The notes below the pieces were generated by a model, which ran no database searches, was not told where the DNA came from, and saw only the letters and a program-made list of their open reading frames with translations. The position numbers and the translations under genes are program-made. Shown here in pieces: positions 32,846-40,343 of a DNA stretch of 41,302 bases; position 1 is the stretch's first letter, and every line of letters starts with the position of its first letter. Source of the stretch: an uncultured Bacteroidota bacterium (GTDB lineage Bacteria > Bacteroidota > Bacteroidia > UKL13-3); the NCBI GenBank assembly GCA_903901345.1, contig CAIUQQ010000180.1:1-41302 (forward strand). The letters are read 5' to 3'.

Positions 32846-33337
32846 TTATAAAATAGCTTCTATAAAAAAAGCTTTTTTGTTTAATTCAAATTGGTCTTTT
32901 GCTTTTTTACCCAACATTAATTGTGCTAAAGGTGCTTTTGGAGAAAGAACTGTAACGCTTCTTTCGTTCAAATTGATAACGCCCAATCCAACTGCTATAT
33001 AAAATATTTTATCATTTGCCATCACAATGCTTCCTTGAACAATTGTTTTTGTAGTAATTATATTTTCTAATTTTAGTAAAAATCCAAGCTCTTGCTTGTT
33101 TTCAAATACTTGTTTAGCGCTCATGTCTCTGGCTAATTGACTCATGGCCCTGCCAGTTTCATACTTATCGCCCATGCTGCTTTTTTCTTCCGAATTGGCT
33201 GCTTCTTGCGCATCTAACATGGCTTTTTCGCCATCGGCAATTCGTTGTAAAAGCATGTTTTTACAATGATCAAAAAGTTCTTTTTTGTTAATCAATTTAT
33301 TGTTGTTTGTTATGATTTTTGCATGAATACTATCCAA
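32846..33337 (-). CDS. GreA/GreB C-terminal domain-like protein
   Basis: A 163-residue protein with an N-terminal helical part (about 1-75: KELFDHCKNMLLQRIADGEKAMLDAQEAANSEEKSSMGDKYETGRAMSQLARDMSA) and a C-terminal beta domain (about 98-163: VQGSIVMANDKIFYIAVGLGVINLNERSVTVLSPKAPLAQLMLGKKAKD). The C-terminal block resembles the GreA/GreB FKBP-like domain that binds RNA polymerase, including the SPKAPLAQLMLGK pattern. The N-terminal part lacks the long acidic-tipped coiled coil of true Gre factors, so it may bind polymerase without cleavage stimulation. It is convergent with msrB, 11 bp away. Confidence 0.7.
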   Translation of the reverse strand: MDSIHAKIITNNNKLINKKELFDHCKNMLLQRIADGEKAMLDAQEAANSEEKSSMGDKYETGRAMSQLARDMSAKQVFENKQELGFLLKLENIITTKTIVQGSIVMANDKIFYIAVGLGVINLNERSVTVLSPKAPLAQLMLGKKAKDQFELNKKAFFIEAIL

Positions 33338-33390
33338 AAATAGTTATTATAAAAGATTCAATTTTTTGGAAATGTTTTATAAAATTAAAC

Positions 33391-33424
33391 AAAAAGAGAA
33401 GCAATTTTCATTACTTCTCTTTTT
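33391..33424. terminator. Perfect terminator hairpin
   Basis: AAAAAGAGAAG (33391-33401) and CTTCTCTTTTT (33414-33424) form an 11-bp perfect stem with a 12-nt loop. It lies between two minus-strand genes and ends the coiled-coil protein transcript; the A and T runs inside the stem also allow the other direction. Confidence 0.88.
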
Positions 33425-33445
33425 GAAAATATTGTGTTAAAAGTA

Positions 33446-34348
33446 TTATTTTAAAACATAATTACTTGCATGAACCAAGTTATTATCAACATATAATTCA
33501 ATGGTATAAGTACCACTTTCTAAGTTTCTTTCTTCACCTTCATAAGCCAAACAAATATTCTGTTTGTCGTTTTGATAATCAATTTTTATGTTAGAAGTAC
33601 ATTCTAATGTTTCTCCATTTACAGTTACTGAACCTTTGTTAATTCCAGCTAAAGGTTTTCCACTTGGCGTAATTATTCTTAGGTAAACTATTTTGTCACC
33701 TTTAGGTGCAACTTTATTATCCATAATAGTTAAGCAAGCTTCAATTCTATTGGTTCTTTTAGCCAATGTACTTTCCACTAGTTTACCACTATTTTTCTTT
33801 TTAAATGAAGCTACTTTAACATATTCTGCTTTTAAAATACTTGCTGTCTCAACAGTTTTTTGTAAATTGTTTTTGTCTTCATTTAAGCCAGTTACAGCAT
33901 TTGTTAACTCTTGATTTTGTGCTTTTAAAGTACCGTTTTCAATCATTAAAGCATCTATTTTTTCTAAATATTCATCACGTAATGCTTTAAGTTTTGATAA
34001 TTCATCTTTTAATTTACTGCTTAATTTAGAAGCATCTTTTTCGTTTTTAAGTAAGTTTCTTATTCTTTGTTCTTGGTTGTAAATTTTTCCATTTGCATCA
34101 GTTAATAAACTATCTAAATTCCCTGCAATTCCTCTGTACTTGTCAAGTTCCATGGTAGTTGAAACCAATTCGCGTTCTACTTCTATCCTTACATTTGTTA
34201 AACTATCTATTTCATTTCCATGATTAATAATAGTAGTTGTATGGTTTTTATATTGGTAAACATTAAAACCAATAGAGCCTAATAACAATAATAGCAATAA
34301 AATGAGTCCATTACGGTTGTTACTTTTTTCTTCTTCTTGCTTGTCCAT
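33446..34348 (-). CDS. Membrane-anchored coiled-coil protein
   Basis: A 300-residue protein of unknown family. One transmembrane helix lies near the N-terminus (about 13-30, NGLILLLLLLLGSIGFNVYQ) after a charged cytoplasmic tail. A coiled coil covers about 40-175 (heptad-rich ELDKYRGIAGNLDSLLTDANGKIYN to LNEDKNNLQKTVE). A C-terminal beta-rich domain (~200-300) includes KIVYLRIITPSGKPLAGINKGSVTVNGETLE and TYTIELYVDNNLVHASNYVL. The coiled coil and C-terminal domain should face the periplasm. A structural or scaffolding role fits the layout but is inference. Confidence 0.75.
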   Translation of the reverse strand: MDKQEEEKSNNRNGLILLLLLLLGSIGFNVYQYKNHTTTIINHGNEIDSLTNVRIEVERELVSTTMELDKYRGIAGNLDSLLTDANGKIYNQEQRIRNLLKNEKDASKLSSKLKDELSKLKALRDEYLEKIDALMIENGTLKAQNQELTNAVTGLNEDKNNLQKTVETASILKAEYVKVASFKKKNSGKLVESTLAKRTNRIEACLTIMDNKVAPKGDKIVYLRIITPSGKPLAGINKGSVTVNGETLECTSNIKIDYQNDKQNICLAYEGEERNLESGTYTIELYVDNNLVHASNYVLK

Positions 34349-34448
34349 TTTGTGTATTTTTTAAGTTTAAATCAGTTGCAATTTAATATAAATTGTAAAT
34401 TTGTTGCAGGAAATATTTTACATAATTACTTCTTTTTTTCTTTTAAAT

Positions 34449-34479
34449 TTTGAATACAATTACTAAGGTTATATTATTG
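34449..34479 (+). promoter_or_regulatory. Promoter for the GT2 gene
   Basis: TTTG (34449-34452), a 19-bp spacer, then TATTATTG (34472-34479), one mismatch from TAnnTTTG, 12 bp before the ATG at 34492. The spacing equals that of the kup promoter. Confidence 0.5.
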
Positions 34480-34491
34480 CTGTGAAGAATT

Positions 34492-35241
34492 ATGCTGAAT
34501 AACAAAAAAATAGTAGTGGTAATGCCTGCATATAATGCAGAACTTACATTAGAAAAAACGTATAATGAAATTCCTTTTGACATTGTAGATGAGGTGATTT
34601 TGGTTGATGATACAAGCAAAGATCAAACAAGTATTTTAGCCCATAAAATTGGAATTCAGCATGTAATTAGACATGAAAAAAACAGGGGTTATGGTGGAAA
34701 TCAAAAAACTTGTTACGATAAAGCTAAACAGATTGGTGCTGATATTGTAATCATGTTGCATCCTGATTACCAATACACACCTACCTTAATTCATAGCATT
34801 GCATCTATGATTGCATACAATGTTTATCCTGCAGTTTTTGCATCTCGTATTTTGGGAAAAGGTGCTTTAAAAGGTGGAATGCCCTTGTACAAATATTTTT
34901 TTAACCGTTGTCTTACTTTGTTTCAAAATATTTTGATGAGTCAAAAGCTTTCGGAATACCATACAGGTTATAGAGCTTACGACATGAAAATTTTACATGC
35001 TGTTGATTATAATTTGTGTAGCGATGATTTTGTTTTCGATAATCAAATGTGCGCGCAAGTGTTTTATGCAGGATTTGAAATTGGTGAAATTACTTGTCCT
35101 ACCAAATATTTTGATGAAGCATCGTCTATTAATTTTAGCAGAAGTGTAAAATATGGTTTAGGTGTAGTGGGAACATCAATTCAATACCGTTTTCAAAAAT
35201 GGGGATTCATAAACTTGGCAATGTTTAAAAAAGTGAACTAA
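34492..35241 (+). CDS. Glycosyltransferase family 2 (DPM1-like)
   Basis: A 249-residue GT-A fold enzyme. N-terminal KKIVVVMPAYNAELTLEKTYNEIPFDIVDEVILVDDTSKDQTS shows the nucleotide-sugar-binding AYNAE and DD motifs (about residues 39-40), RHEKNRGYGGNQKTCYDKA follows, and HPDYQY holds the DxD-equivalent. EYHTGYRAYDMKIL is typical of dolichol/polyprenyl-phosphate sugar transferases. There is no strong membrane segment, so it is a cytoplasmic, membrane-associated enzyme. It could supply lipid-linked sugar to GT-C enzymes such as those at 26-29 kb; that is inference. The next 485 bp hold no protein gene. Confidence 0.9.
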   Translation: MLNNKKIVVVMPAYNAELTLEKTYNEIPFDIVDEVILVDDTSKDQTSILAHKIGIQHVIRHEKNRGYGGNQKTCYDKAKQIGADIVIMLHPDYQYTPTLIHSIASMIAYNVYPAVFASRILGKGALKGGMPLYKYFFNRCLTLFQNILMSQKLSEYHTGYRAYDMKILHAVDYNLCSDDFVFDNQMCAQVFYAGFEIGEITCPTKYFDEASSINFSRSVKYGLGVVGTSIQYRFQKWGFINLAMFKKVN

Positions 35242-35375
35242 TTTGTATAAAAATGTGTTTTGGTTTTATAAATTGAATACACTTTTAGAACAAACAGTTT
35301 ACTAGCAATTTTATCTTTTTTTTTAAAACACATAATTACAAAGCTTTAAGAAAAAATATTATTGATAAAAAACCT

Positions 35376-35392
35376 TTGGCACAGTGATTGCT
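35376..35392 (+). promoter_or_regulatory. Sigma-54 (RpoN) -24/-12 promoter
   Basis: TTGGCACAGTGATTGCT fits the sigma-54 consensus TGGCACR-N4-TTGCW. The invariant GG (35378-35379) and GC (35390-35391) are separated by exactly 10 bp. Transcription would begin near 35403. It does not feed a protein gene before the terminator at 35433-35466. Confidence 0.65.
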
Positions 35393-35402
35393 AACAGTTG
35401 AT

Positions 35403-35466
35403 CAATAATACTTTTTTCTAATTCATATAAGTAAAAACCCTTGATTATAGCTAATCAAGGGTTTTT
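35403..35466 (+). ncRNA. Predicted sigma-54-driven small RNA
   Basis: About 64 nt lie between the predicted sigma-54 transcription start and the end of a 15-bp stem with a terminal U-run. The 5' ~30 nt are unstructured and rich in A and U, a form common in base-pairing small RNAs. No ORF with a start codon fits. Existence of the RNA is inference from the promoter-terminator pair. Confidence 0.45.
35433..35466 (+). terminator. Very strong terminator, 15-bp perfect stem
   Basis: AAAAACCCTTGATTA (35433-35447) and TAATCAAGGGTTTTT (35452-35466) pair perfectly around TAGC. It is 190 bp beyond the GT2 stop, unusually far if it served only that gene. Confidence 0.9.
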
Positions 35467-35561
35467 CTGTTTTATAGAATTCGTAGTTTTCTTGAAACGA
35501 TTTTTTTATTGTTCCACAACTATTTTCTTAGAAATTAGCACTCTGCAAATTTAAACTAACC

Positions 35562-35583
35562 TTATCAACAGGTATGTTGATAA
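35562..35583. promoter_or_regulatory. DnaA-box-like inverted pair upstream of parA
   Basis: TTATCAACA (35562-35570), GGTA, TGTTGATAA (35575-35583) is a perfect 9-bp inverted repeat. Each half differs by one base from the DnaA box TTATCCACA. AACAGGT is also directly repeated (35567-35573 and 35582-35588). It lies 144 bp before parA and could bind DnaA or serve as an operator for parAB. Confidence 0.45.
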
Positions 35584-35726
35584 CAGGTGGATTAGTTGCT
35601 TCAATGAAAGAGTTTATTTGGTAAAGAATAAAAGTCAAAATAAATACTTTTAAAACACAATAAAACGAGTTTCAAAACATACAACGACTTTATTTTCAAA
35701 ACTATAAAAACTGATCAAAATTTAAA

Positions 35727-36539
35727 ATGGCCAAAATAATAGCAATAGCAAATCAAAAAGGTGGAGTTGGTAAAACTACTACTGCCATAAATTTATCGGC
35801 AAGTTTAGCTGCACTAGAGTTTAAAACATTATTGGTAGATGCAGATCCTCAGGCTAATTCAGCTTCAGGAACTGGTTTTGATCCAAGAGATGTAGTTACT
35901 GGACTTTATGAAGTGATGGTAAATGAAACACCAGCAACTGAAGCCATTGTTCATACTGAACTTCAATACATGGATTTACTTCCTTCAAATATTGACTTGG
36001 TAGGTGCTGAAATAGAATTGGTGAATTTACCTAACAGAGAAAAACTTTTAAAATTTGCATTGGATTCAATAAGGAAAGATTATGATTTTATCATCATTGA
36101 TTGTTCACCAAGTTTAGGTTTAATTACTACCAATGCTTTAGTAGCAAGCGATAGTGTAATTGTTCCAGTTCAATGTGAGTATTTTGCTTTAGAAGGATTA
36201 GGGAAATTATTAAATACCATTAAAATTGTTCAACAAAGCTTGAATACTAACTTGCAAATAGAAGGTATTTTATTAACAATGTACGACATGCGTTTGCGTT
36301 TAAGCAACCAAGTAGTAGAAGAAGTGAAAATGCATTTTCAGCAACTGGTTTTTGAAACCATTATTCAACGTAATACCAAATTAAGCGAAGCACCAAGTTT
36401 TGGAAAACCCGTTTTATTGCACGATGCAGAAAGTAGGGGAGCCATTAATTACATGAATTTGGCCAAAGAAGTTTTGGTAAAAAATGGTTTAATTGATGGC
36501 CAGAATAATGTGAGTAACGATAATACCTCGCACAACTAA
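35727..36539 (+). CDS. parA: Chromosome partitioning ATPase ParA (Soj)
   Basis: A 270-residue ParA/MinD-type ATPase. The deviant Walker A is KGGVGKTTTAINLSASLA (10-27), Walker A-prime LLVDADPQANSASGTGFD (37-54) and Walker B DFIIIDCSPSLGLITTNAL (about 120-138). There is no N-terminal HTH domain, as expected for chromosomal (type Ib-like) ParA. It dimerises on ATP, binds DNA nonspecifically and is released by ParB, moving origins apart. parB starts 36 bp downstream. The usual start ATGGCCAAAATAATAGC is supported by family alignment. Confidence 0.96.
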   Translation: MAKIIAIANQKGGVGKTTTAINLSASLAALEFKTLLVDADPQANSASGTGFDPRDVVTGLYEVMVNETPATEAIVHTELQYMDLLPSNIDLVGAEIELVNLPNREKLLKFALDSIRKDYDFIIIDCSPSLGLITTNALVASDSVIVPVQCEYFALEGLGKLLNTIKIVQQSLNTNLQIEGILLTMYDMRLRLSNQVVEEVKMHFQQLVFETIIQRNTKLSEAPSFGKPVLLHDAESRGAINYMNLAKEVLVKNGLIDGQNNVSNDNTSHN

Positions 36540-36575
36540 ATAAGTAAATAAAATAGCAGAAGAAAGAATTATAAA

Positions 36576-37487
36576 ATGAGTAACCCACGCAGAAACGCAT
36601 TAGGAAGAGGATTAAGTGCATTGCTTGAAAATGCAGCAACTGATTTTAATACCACAGAATCAAAACCGGTAAATTCTATCAATGAAATTCTGATTTCTCA
36701 GGTTGAGGCAAATCCTTTTCAACCAAGAACAGATTTTAAAGCAGAAGAGTTAAATGAACTTGCTGAAAGCATCAAAGTTCATGGCGTTATTCAACCCATT
36801 ACTGTAAGAAAAGTTGGTGTTGATAGGTACCAATTAATTAGTGGAGAACGCAGAACGCGTGCTTCAAGAATAGCTGGATTAGAAAAAATTCCTGCATATG
36901 TTCGTCTTGCCGATGACCAAGGAATGTTGGAAATGGCGTTGATAGAAAATATTCAGCGCGAAAACTTAAATGCCATGGAAGTTGCTTTAAGTTACAAACG
37001 TTTGTTAGATGAGTGTAAATTAAATCAAGAAGAGTTAGGTAGTAGAGTTGGCAAAAATCGCAGTACTGTAAATAATTACATGCGTTTGTTAAAATTACCC
37101 GATAATATTCAAGCATCGTTACGCGATGATAAAATATCGATGGGTCATGCACGTGCAATTATTAATATTGACAATGCTGACGAGCAACAATTTTTGTTCA
37201 ATGAAATGATTTTAAAAGATCTTTCAGTTCGCCAAGTGGAAGCATTGGTAAGAGAAGCAACAGAAAGAGCTAAACTAGATCAAAGTAACATAGAAGACGA
37301 AAAACCAAAAACCAAAAAAGCATCAAAACCTGCTTTAAATGAAATAGTTGTAGAATTTCAAAAATTGTTAACAGAAAAATTTGGTAACAAAATAAAAATT
37401 TCTAACGATGATAAAGGCAAAGGAAATATTACCATTCCTTTTAAATCGGAAGCAGATTTAAACCGAATATTAGACATGCTTTCGTAG
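36576..37487 (+). CDS. parB: Chromosome partitioning protein ParB (Spo0J)
   Basis: A 303-residue ParB. The N-terminus opens RNALGRGLSALLE, the ParA-interacting peptide. The CTP-binding ParB/sulfiredoxin domain shows NPFQPRTDF, LAESIKVHGVIQPITVRK, ISGERRTRASRIAG and the ALIENIQRENLNAMEVA motif. The HTH follows (EELGSRVGKNRSTVNNYMRLLKLP), then IKMGHARA-like SMGHARAIIN, and a C-terminal dimerisation segment near LTEKFGNKIKISNDDKGKGNITIPF. It loads at parS and spreads on DNA. I saw no parS in the window. A terminator with an unusual split structure follows. Confidence 0.96.
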   Translation: MSNPRRNALGRGLSALLENAATDFNTTESKPVNSINEILISQVEANPFQPRTDFKAEELNELAESIKVHGVIQPITVRKVGVDRYQLISGERRTRASRIAGLEKIPAYVRLADDQGMLEMALIENIQRENLNAMEVALSYKRLLDECKLNQEELGSRVGKNRSTVNNYMRLLKLPDNIQASLRDDKISMGHARAIINIDNADEQQFLFNEMILKDLSVRQVEALVREATERAKLDQSNIEDEKPKTKKASKPALNEIVVEFQKLLTEKFGNKIKISNDDKGKGNITIPFKSEADLNRILDMLS

Positions 37488-37509
37488 TTTGAAAACTATA
37501 GAAATAAGG

Positions 37510-37537
37510 AAAGGCTAACTGAAAAGTTGGCCTTTTT
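37510..37537 (+). terminator. Terminator after parAB
   Basis: AAAGGCTAACT (37510-37520) and AGTTGGCCTTT (37525-37535), with one G-U pair, form the stem, followed by Ts. The left half also matches AGTTAGCCT at 37633-37641, which has its own T-run, so two alternative 3' halves flank a repeat element. Confidence 0.75.
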
Positions 37538-37547
37538 AAGTTTTATC

Positions 37548-37616
37548 ACTTGGAGCGAAGTCGAAATGTTTTAAAAATGTGATCATTGAGTTCTCGACTT
37601 CGCTCGAACTGACGAA
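37548..37616. repeat. Dispersed GAGCGAAGTCGA inverted repeat
   Basis: GAGCGAAGTCGA (37553-37564) and its exact complement (37594-37605) are separated by 29 bp. The words CACTTGGAGCGAAGTCGAAA and CTCGACTTCGCTCGAACTGA belong to a very common Bacteroidota intergenic repeat. The element sits between the two possible right arms of the parAB terminator. The rest of the 227-bp gap to 37715 holds nothing else I can identify. Confidence 0.8.
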
Positions 37617-37714
37617 CTTTTTGAAGCTTTTGAGTTAGCCTCCTTTTTATTCCAATCAATATTTTTAACTCCAATTTTTATTGCTTGCTTTGCAAGTAAT
37701 ATTTTACTTTAATA

Positions 37715-38512
37715 ATGTCGAAAAAAACCATTGCATTAAGAACTGTTACTATTACTCGCTACATTACGCCATTACGCGAAGGTGGCTCATTGCCCGCATT
37801 GGCCGAAGGTGACGATGATTTTAAATATGTACTAAAATTTAAAGGTTCTGGACATGGAACAAAAGTATTAATTGCTGAATTAATTGGTGGTGAAATAGCT
37901 AGAGCACTTGGTTTGAAAGTTCCTGAATTGGTTTTTGCTAATTTGCATGAAGCATTTGGACAAACGGAAGCTGATGAAGAAATTCAGGATTTATTACAAG
38001 CTAGCAAAGGTTTAAACTTGGCCTTGCATTTTCTTACGGGTTCTATCACTTTTGACCCCGTGGTTAGGGTAATTGATGCTGAATTAGCATCTAAAATTGT
38101 ATGGCTCGATGCATTTATTACCAATATGGATCGTACATTTAGAAACACCAACTTGCTTATTTGGAATAAAGAATTGTGGTTAATTGACCATGGTGCATGT
38201 TTATATTTTCATCATTCGGGAACCGATTGGGAAACAAGTGCTAAGAGTACATTTGCATTAGTGAAAAGTCATGTATTATTGCCGCAGGCAAAACTACTAA
38301 ATGAAGTTAATGTAAATATCAAAAAAGTTTTAACGGAAGAAAAAATTAACGAAATAGTAAACCTAATTCCAGATGAATGGTTAATTTGGGACGACACTAA
38401 TAAAACTCCAGAGGAACTTAAAAATATGTATTTACAGTTTTTAGTTACTCGCTTAAATAATTCGGAAATTTTTGTAAACGAAGCCAAATATGCAAGAGAA
38501 ACACTTATATGA
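37715..38512 (+). CDS. HipA-like kinase
   Basis: A 265-residue protein of the standalone HipA-like kinase family. The candidate ATP lysine lies in YVLKFKGSGHG (K41), followed by AELIGGEIARALGLKVPELV. The catalytic loop is WLDAFITNMDRTFRNTNLLIW (D139 as catalytic base, N144 as metal ligand), and the DFG-equivalent is WLIDHGACLYFHH (D158). It lacks the N-terminal HipA-N1 subdomain of classical HipA and has no HipB antitoxin next to it. Instead its 3' end overlaps a DUF3037 gene by 23 bp, a pairing I recognise from other genomes. HipA kinases phosphorylate glutamyl-tRNA synthetase; the target here is unknown. Confidence 0.85.
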   Translation: MSKKTIALRTVTITRYITPLREGGSLPALAEGDDDFKYVLKFKGSGHGTKVLIAELIGGEIARALGLKVPELVFANLHEAFGQTEADEEIQDLLQASKGLNLALHFLTGSITFDPVVRVIDAELASKIVWLDAFITNMDRTFRNTNLLIWNKELWLIDHGACLYFHHSGTDWETSAKSTFALVKSHVLLPQAKLLNEVNVNIKKVLTEEKINEIVNLIPDEWLIWDDTNKTPEELKNMYLQFLVTRLNNSEIFVNEAKYARETLI

Positions 38513-38873
38513 ATATTCGGTAATTCGCATATTACCCGTAATTGAACGCGAAGAATTTGTGAATGTTGGCATTATTTTGTTTTGTAAAAAAGCAAATTTT
38601 ATAAAAGTGCATTATTTTATCAATGAAACTAAGTTAAATGTATTTGCAAAAGAACTAGACTTAGAACAAGTAAAACTAAATTTACAATCGTTGGAAAAAA
38701 TTGCAAAAGGAGATAAAGATGCTGGCCAAATTGCTATTTTAGACGTTCCATCAAGGTTTAGGTGGTTAAGTGCTGTGCGAAGTTCAGCTATTCAACTATC
38801 AAGGCCGCATCCTGGAATGTGTGTTAATTTGGAAGAAACTGCTAAGCGTTTATTTGAAGAGTTGGTACTCTAA
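38490..38873 (+). CDS. DUF3037 family protein
   Basis: A 127-residue soluble protein of the DUF3037 family: YEYSVIRILPVIEREEFVNVGIILFCKKANFIKVHYF at the N-terminus, and SRFRWLSAVRSSAIQLSRPHPGMC (about 87-110), the hallmark region, near the end. Function is unknown. The 23-bp overlap with the upstream HipA-like gene implies coupled translation and a likely protein partnership; it could be a regulator or antitoxin-like partner of the kinase, but that is inference. It is convergent with the EamA gene, 4 bp away. Confidence 0.85.
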   Translation: MQEKHLYEYSVIRILPVIEREEFVNVGIILFCKKANFIKVHYFINETKLNVFAKELDLEQVKLNLQSLEKIAKGDKDAGQIAILDVPSRFRWLSAVRSSAIQLSRPHPGMCVNLEETAKRLFEELVL

Positions 38874-38877
38874 ATTT

Positions 38878-39792
38878 TTAAACTTTCATTTCTTTGGTTT
38901 TTCTTCCTACCAAATAAACTCCCAAAATTGTCAATAACATGGCAATAATTACTTTGGTATTAATTACTTCGTTTAGGAATAAATAACCTAAAAATACGGC
39001 TACAATTGTATTGAAATAGGCATAAGTAGAAACCAATGCTGCTGGCAAAGCTTTTAAAATATACATGAAGCAACCATACGCCAATAACGAACCAAATATA
39101 ACCAAATAAATTAATGCCAAAATAGCATCTGTACTTGGATTAAACTTCGCCCAATCACCCATAAAAGTTGAAATTATTAGTAGGATTATTCCACCTGGAA
39201 TCATTTGTAAACCTGCATTATACAAAACAGGTAAATTGCTTTTGTGAGATTTTGAAAACACTGTTCCCAATGCCCAACAAATATTGGAAACAATAATGGC
39301 AATTAATCCTAAAATATAGTTTTTATCGGAAAGTAAATTTATCTTATCGTAAAAAATAAGGTATTGCGCTAGCAAACAAATAATAAAACCAACCCACATA
39401 GTTTTGGTTACTTTTTCGTTGCTTCCCATAATTAAATTAATAAATACAATCCATAATGGAGTTAAGGCGCAAATTAGAGCAGCCAATCCACTGTCAACAT
39501 ATTGCATTCCCCAACTAATAATTCCATTTCCACCCACTAACATCAAAGCACCATTGATGCTAAATTGCTTAAACTGTTTAAGACTTGGAATTGGCAGTTT
39601 TTTGAAAAATATAAAGTATCCACAAATTAATATTCCAGCTATGGTATGCCTAAAAGCTGCCAATAAAAAAGGCGGAAACAAATGAATTCCATCGCTATTT
39701 ATTCCGATGCGAATGGCCAAAAAAGTAGTTCCCCAAAAAATGGCTACTGCTACAAATGCTAAGTATGCCTTTAAATTTGGATTTTTTAACAC
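38878..39792 (-). CDS. EamA/DMT-family permease
   Basis: A 304-residue membrane protein with ten hydrophobic helices in two EamA repeats (drug/metabolite transporter superfamily). Repeat 1 starts AYLAFVAVAIFWGTTFLAIRIG, and repeat 2 includes LIAIIVSNICWALGTVFSKS; both carry the typical W-G/A-x-x-(F/S) motif. It probably exports a small metabolite or amino acid. The GTG start overlaps the DUF420 stop by one base (TAGTG), so it is translationally coupled to the oxidase cluster, although its function is probably unrelated. Confidence 0.88.
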   Translation of the reverse strand: MLKNPNLKAYLAFVAVAIFWGTTFLAIRIGINSDGIHLFPPFLLAAFRHTIAGILICGYFIFFKKLPIPSLKQFKQFSINGALMLVGGNGIISWGMQYVDSGLAALICALTPLWIVFINLIMGSNEKVTKTMWVGFIICLLAQYLIFYDKINLLSDKNYILGLIAIIVSNICWALGTVFSKSHKSNLPVLYNAGLQMIPGGIILLIISTFMGDWAKFNPSTDAILALIYLVIFGSLLAYGCFMYILKALPAALVSTYAYFNTIVAVFLGYLFLNEVINTKVIIAMLLTILGVYLVGRKTKEMKV

Positions 39793-40343
39793 TAAAATTG
39801 ATAATAAGGACTAATCATGGCGTAAACAATAACTCCTGTTACTGTAACATATAGCCAAATAGGATAAGTGAATCGCACTATTTTTTTATGTTTTTCTACG
39901 TTCATTTGTAAACCATAGTAAAATGATAAAAGTACTAAAGGTAATACGCATGCAGCTAAAACAATATGGCTAATTAATATGGTTAAATAAATACTCCTCA
40001 TTGAATTTTCGGCAGGAAAAGTTGTCTCATTTGCCATCCAATGATACATAATATAGCTAATCAAAAACAATGATGATAAGGCAAATGCAGTTAAATTAAT
40101 TGCTTTATGCACTGCAATATTTTTTTGTTTAATAAAATACAATGACAATAATAATAGAATAGTACAAGTTCCATTAATGAAAGCATTTAATTTTGGTAAA
40201 TACATTACCCAACTTGGCATTATTTCGGGCCTAGGAAGTATTTTTCTATTTAAAATAACAACTGCTACAAAAACTACAATTGATACAATTGATACAATTT
40301 TAAAAACTAACTTGTCTTGTTTATCTTGGTTCGTGGTATTCAT
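39792..40343 (-). CDS. DUF420 membrane protein (cytochrome oxidase assembly-linked)
   Basis: A 183-residue protein with five hydrophobic helices, of the DUF420 family, which includes CtaM-type factors needed for active terminal oxidase. Visible are LPKLNAFINGTCTILLLLSLYFIKQKNIAVHKAINLTAFALSSLFLISYIMYHW, with conserved-looking His residues (H78, H100) that could bind heme or copper, and IYLTILISHIVLAACVLPLVLLSFYYGL (H128). It overlaps the SCO gene by 23 bp and lies in the minus-strand oxidase operon with subunit IV, supporting an assembly role. Confidence 0.88.
   Translation of the reverse strand: MNTTNQDKQDKLVFKIVSIVSIVVFVAVVILNRKILPRPEIMPSWVMYLPKLNAFINGTCTILLLLSLYFIKQKNIAVHKAINLTAFALSSLFLISYIMYHWMANETTFPAENSMRSIYLTILISHIVLAACVLPLVLLSFYYGLQMNVEKHKKIVRFTYPIWLYVTVTGVIVYAMISPYYQF

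Larger units (their letters stand above)
35242..35726. other. 485-bp gene-free region upstream of parAB
   Basis: There is no ORF with coding features. It holds, in order: AT-rich DNA after the GT2 gene; a sigma-54-type promoter (35376-35392); a predicted ~64-nt RNA ending in a strong terminator (to 35466); a TTGTTCCACAA stretch (~35510-35519); a DnaA-box-like inverted pair (35562-35583); and an A/T-rich leader into parA. I found no parS-like GTTTCACGTGAAAC palindrome. Confidence 0.7.

Noticed and set aside
35510-35520. Possible parS near parAB (TTGTTCCACAA)
   Set aside because: Only a half-site resemblance; no GTTCCACGTGGAAC-like palindrome is present here or noticed elsewhere in the window.
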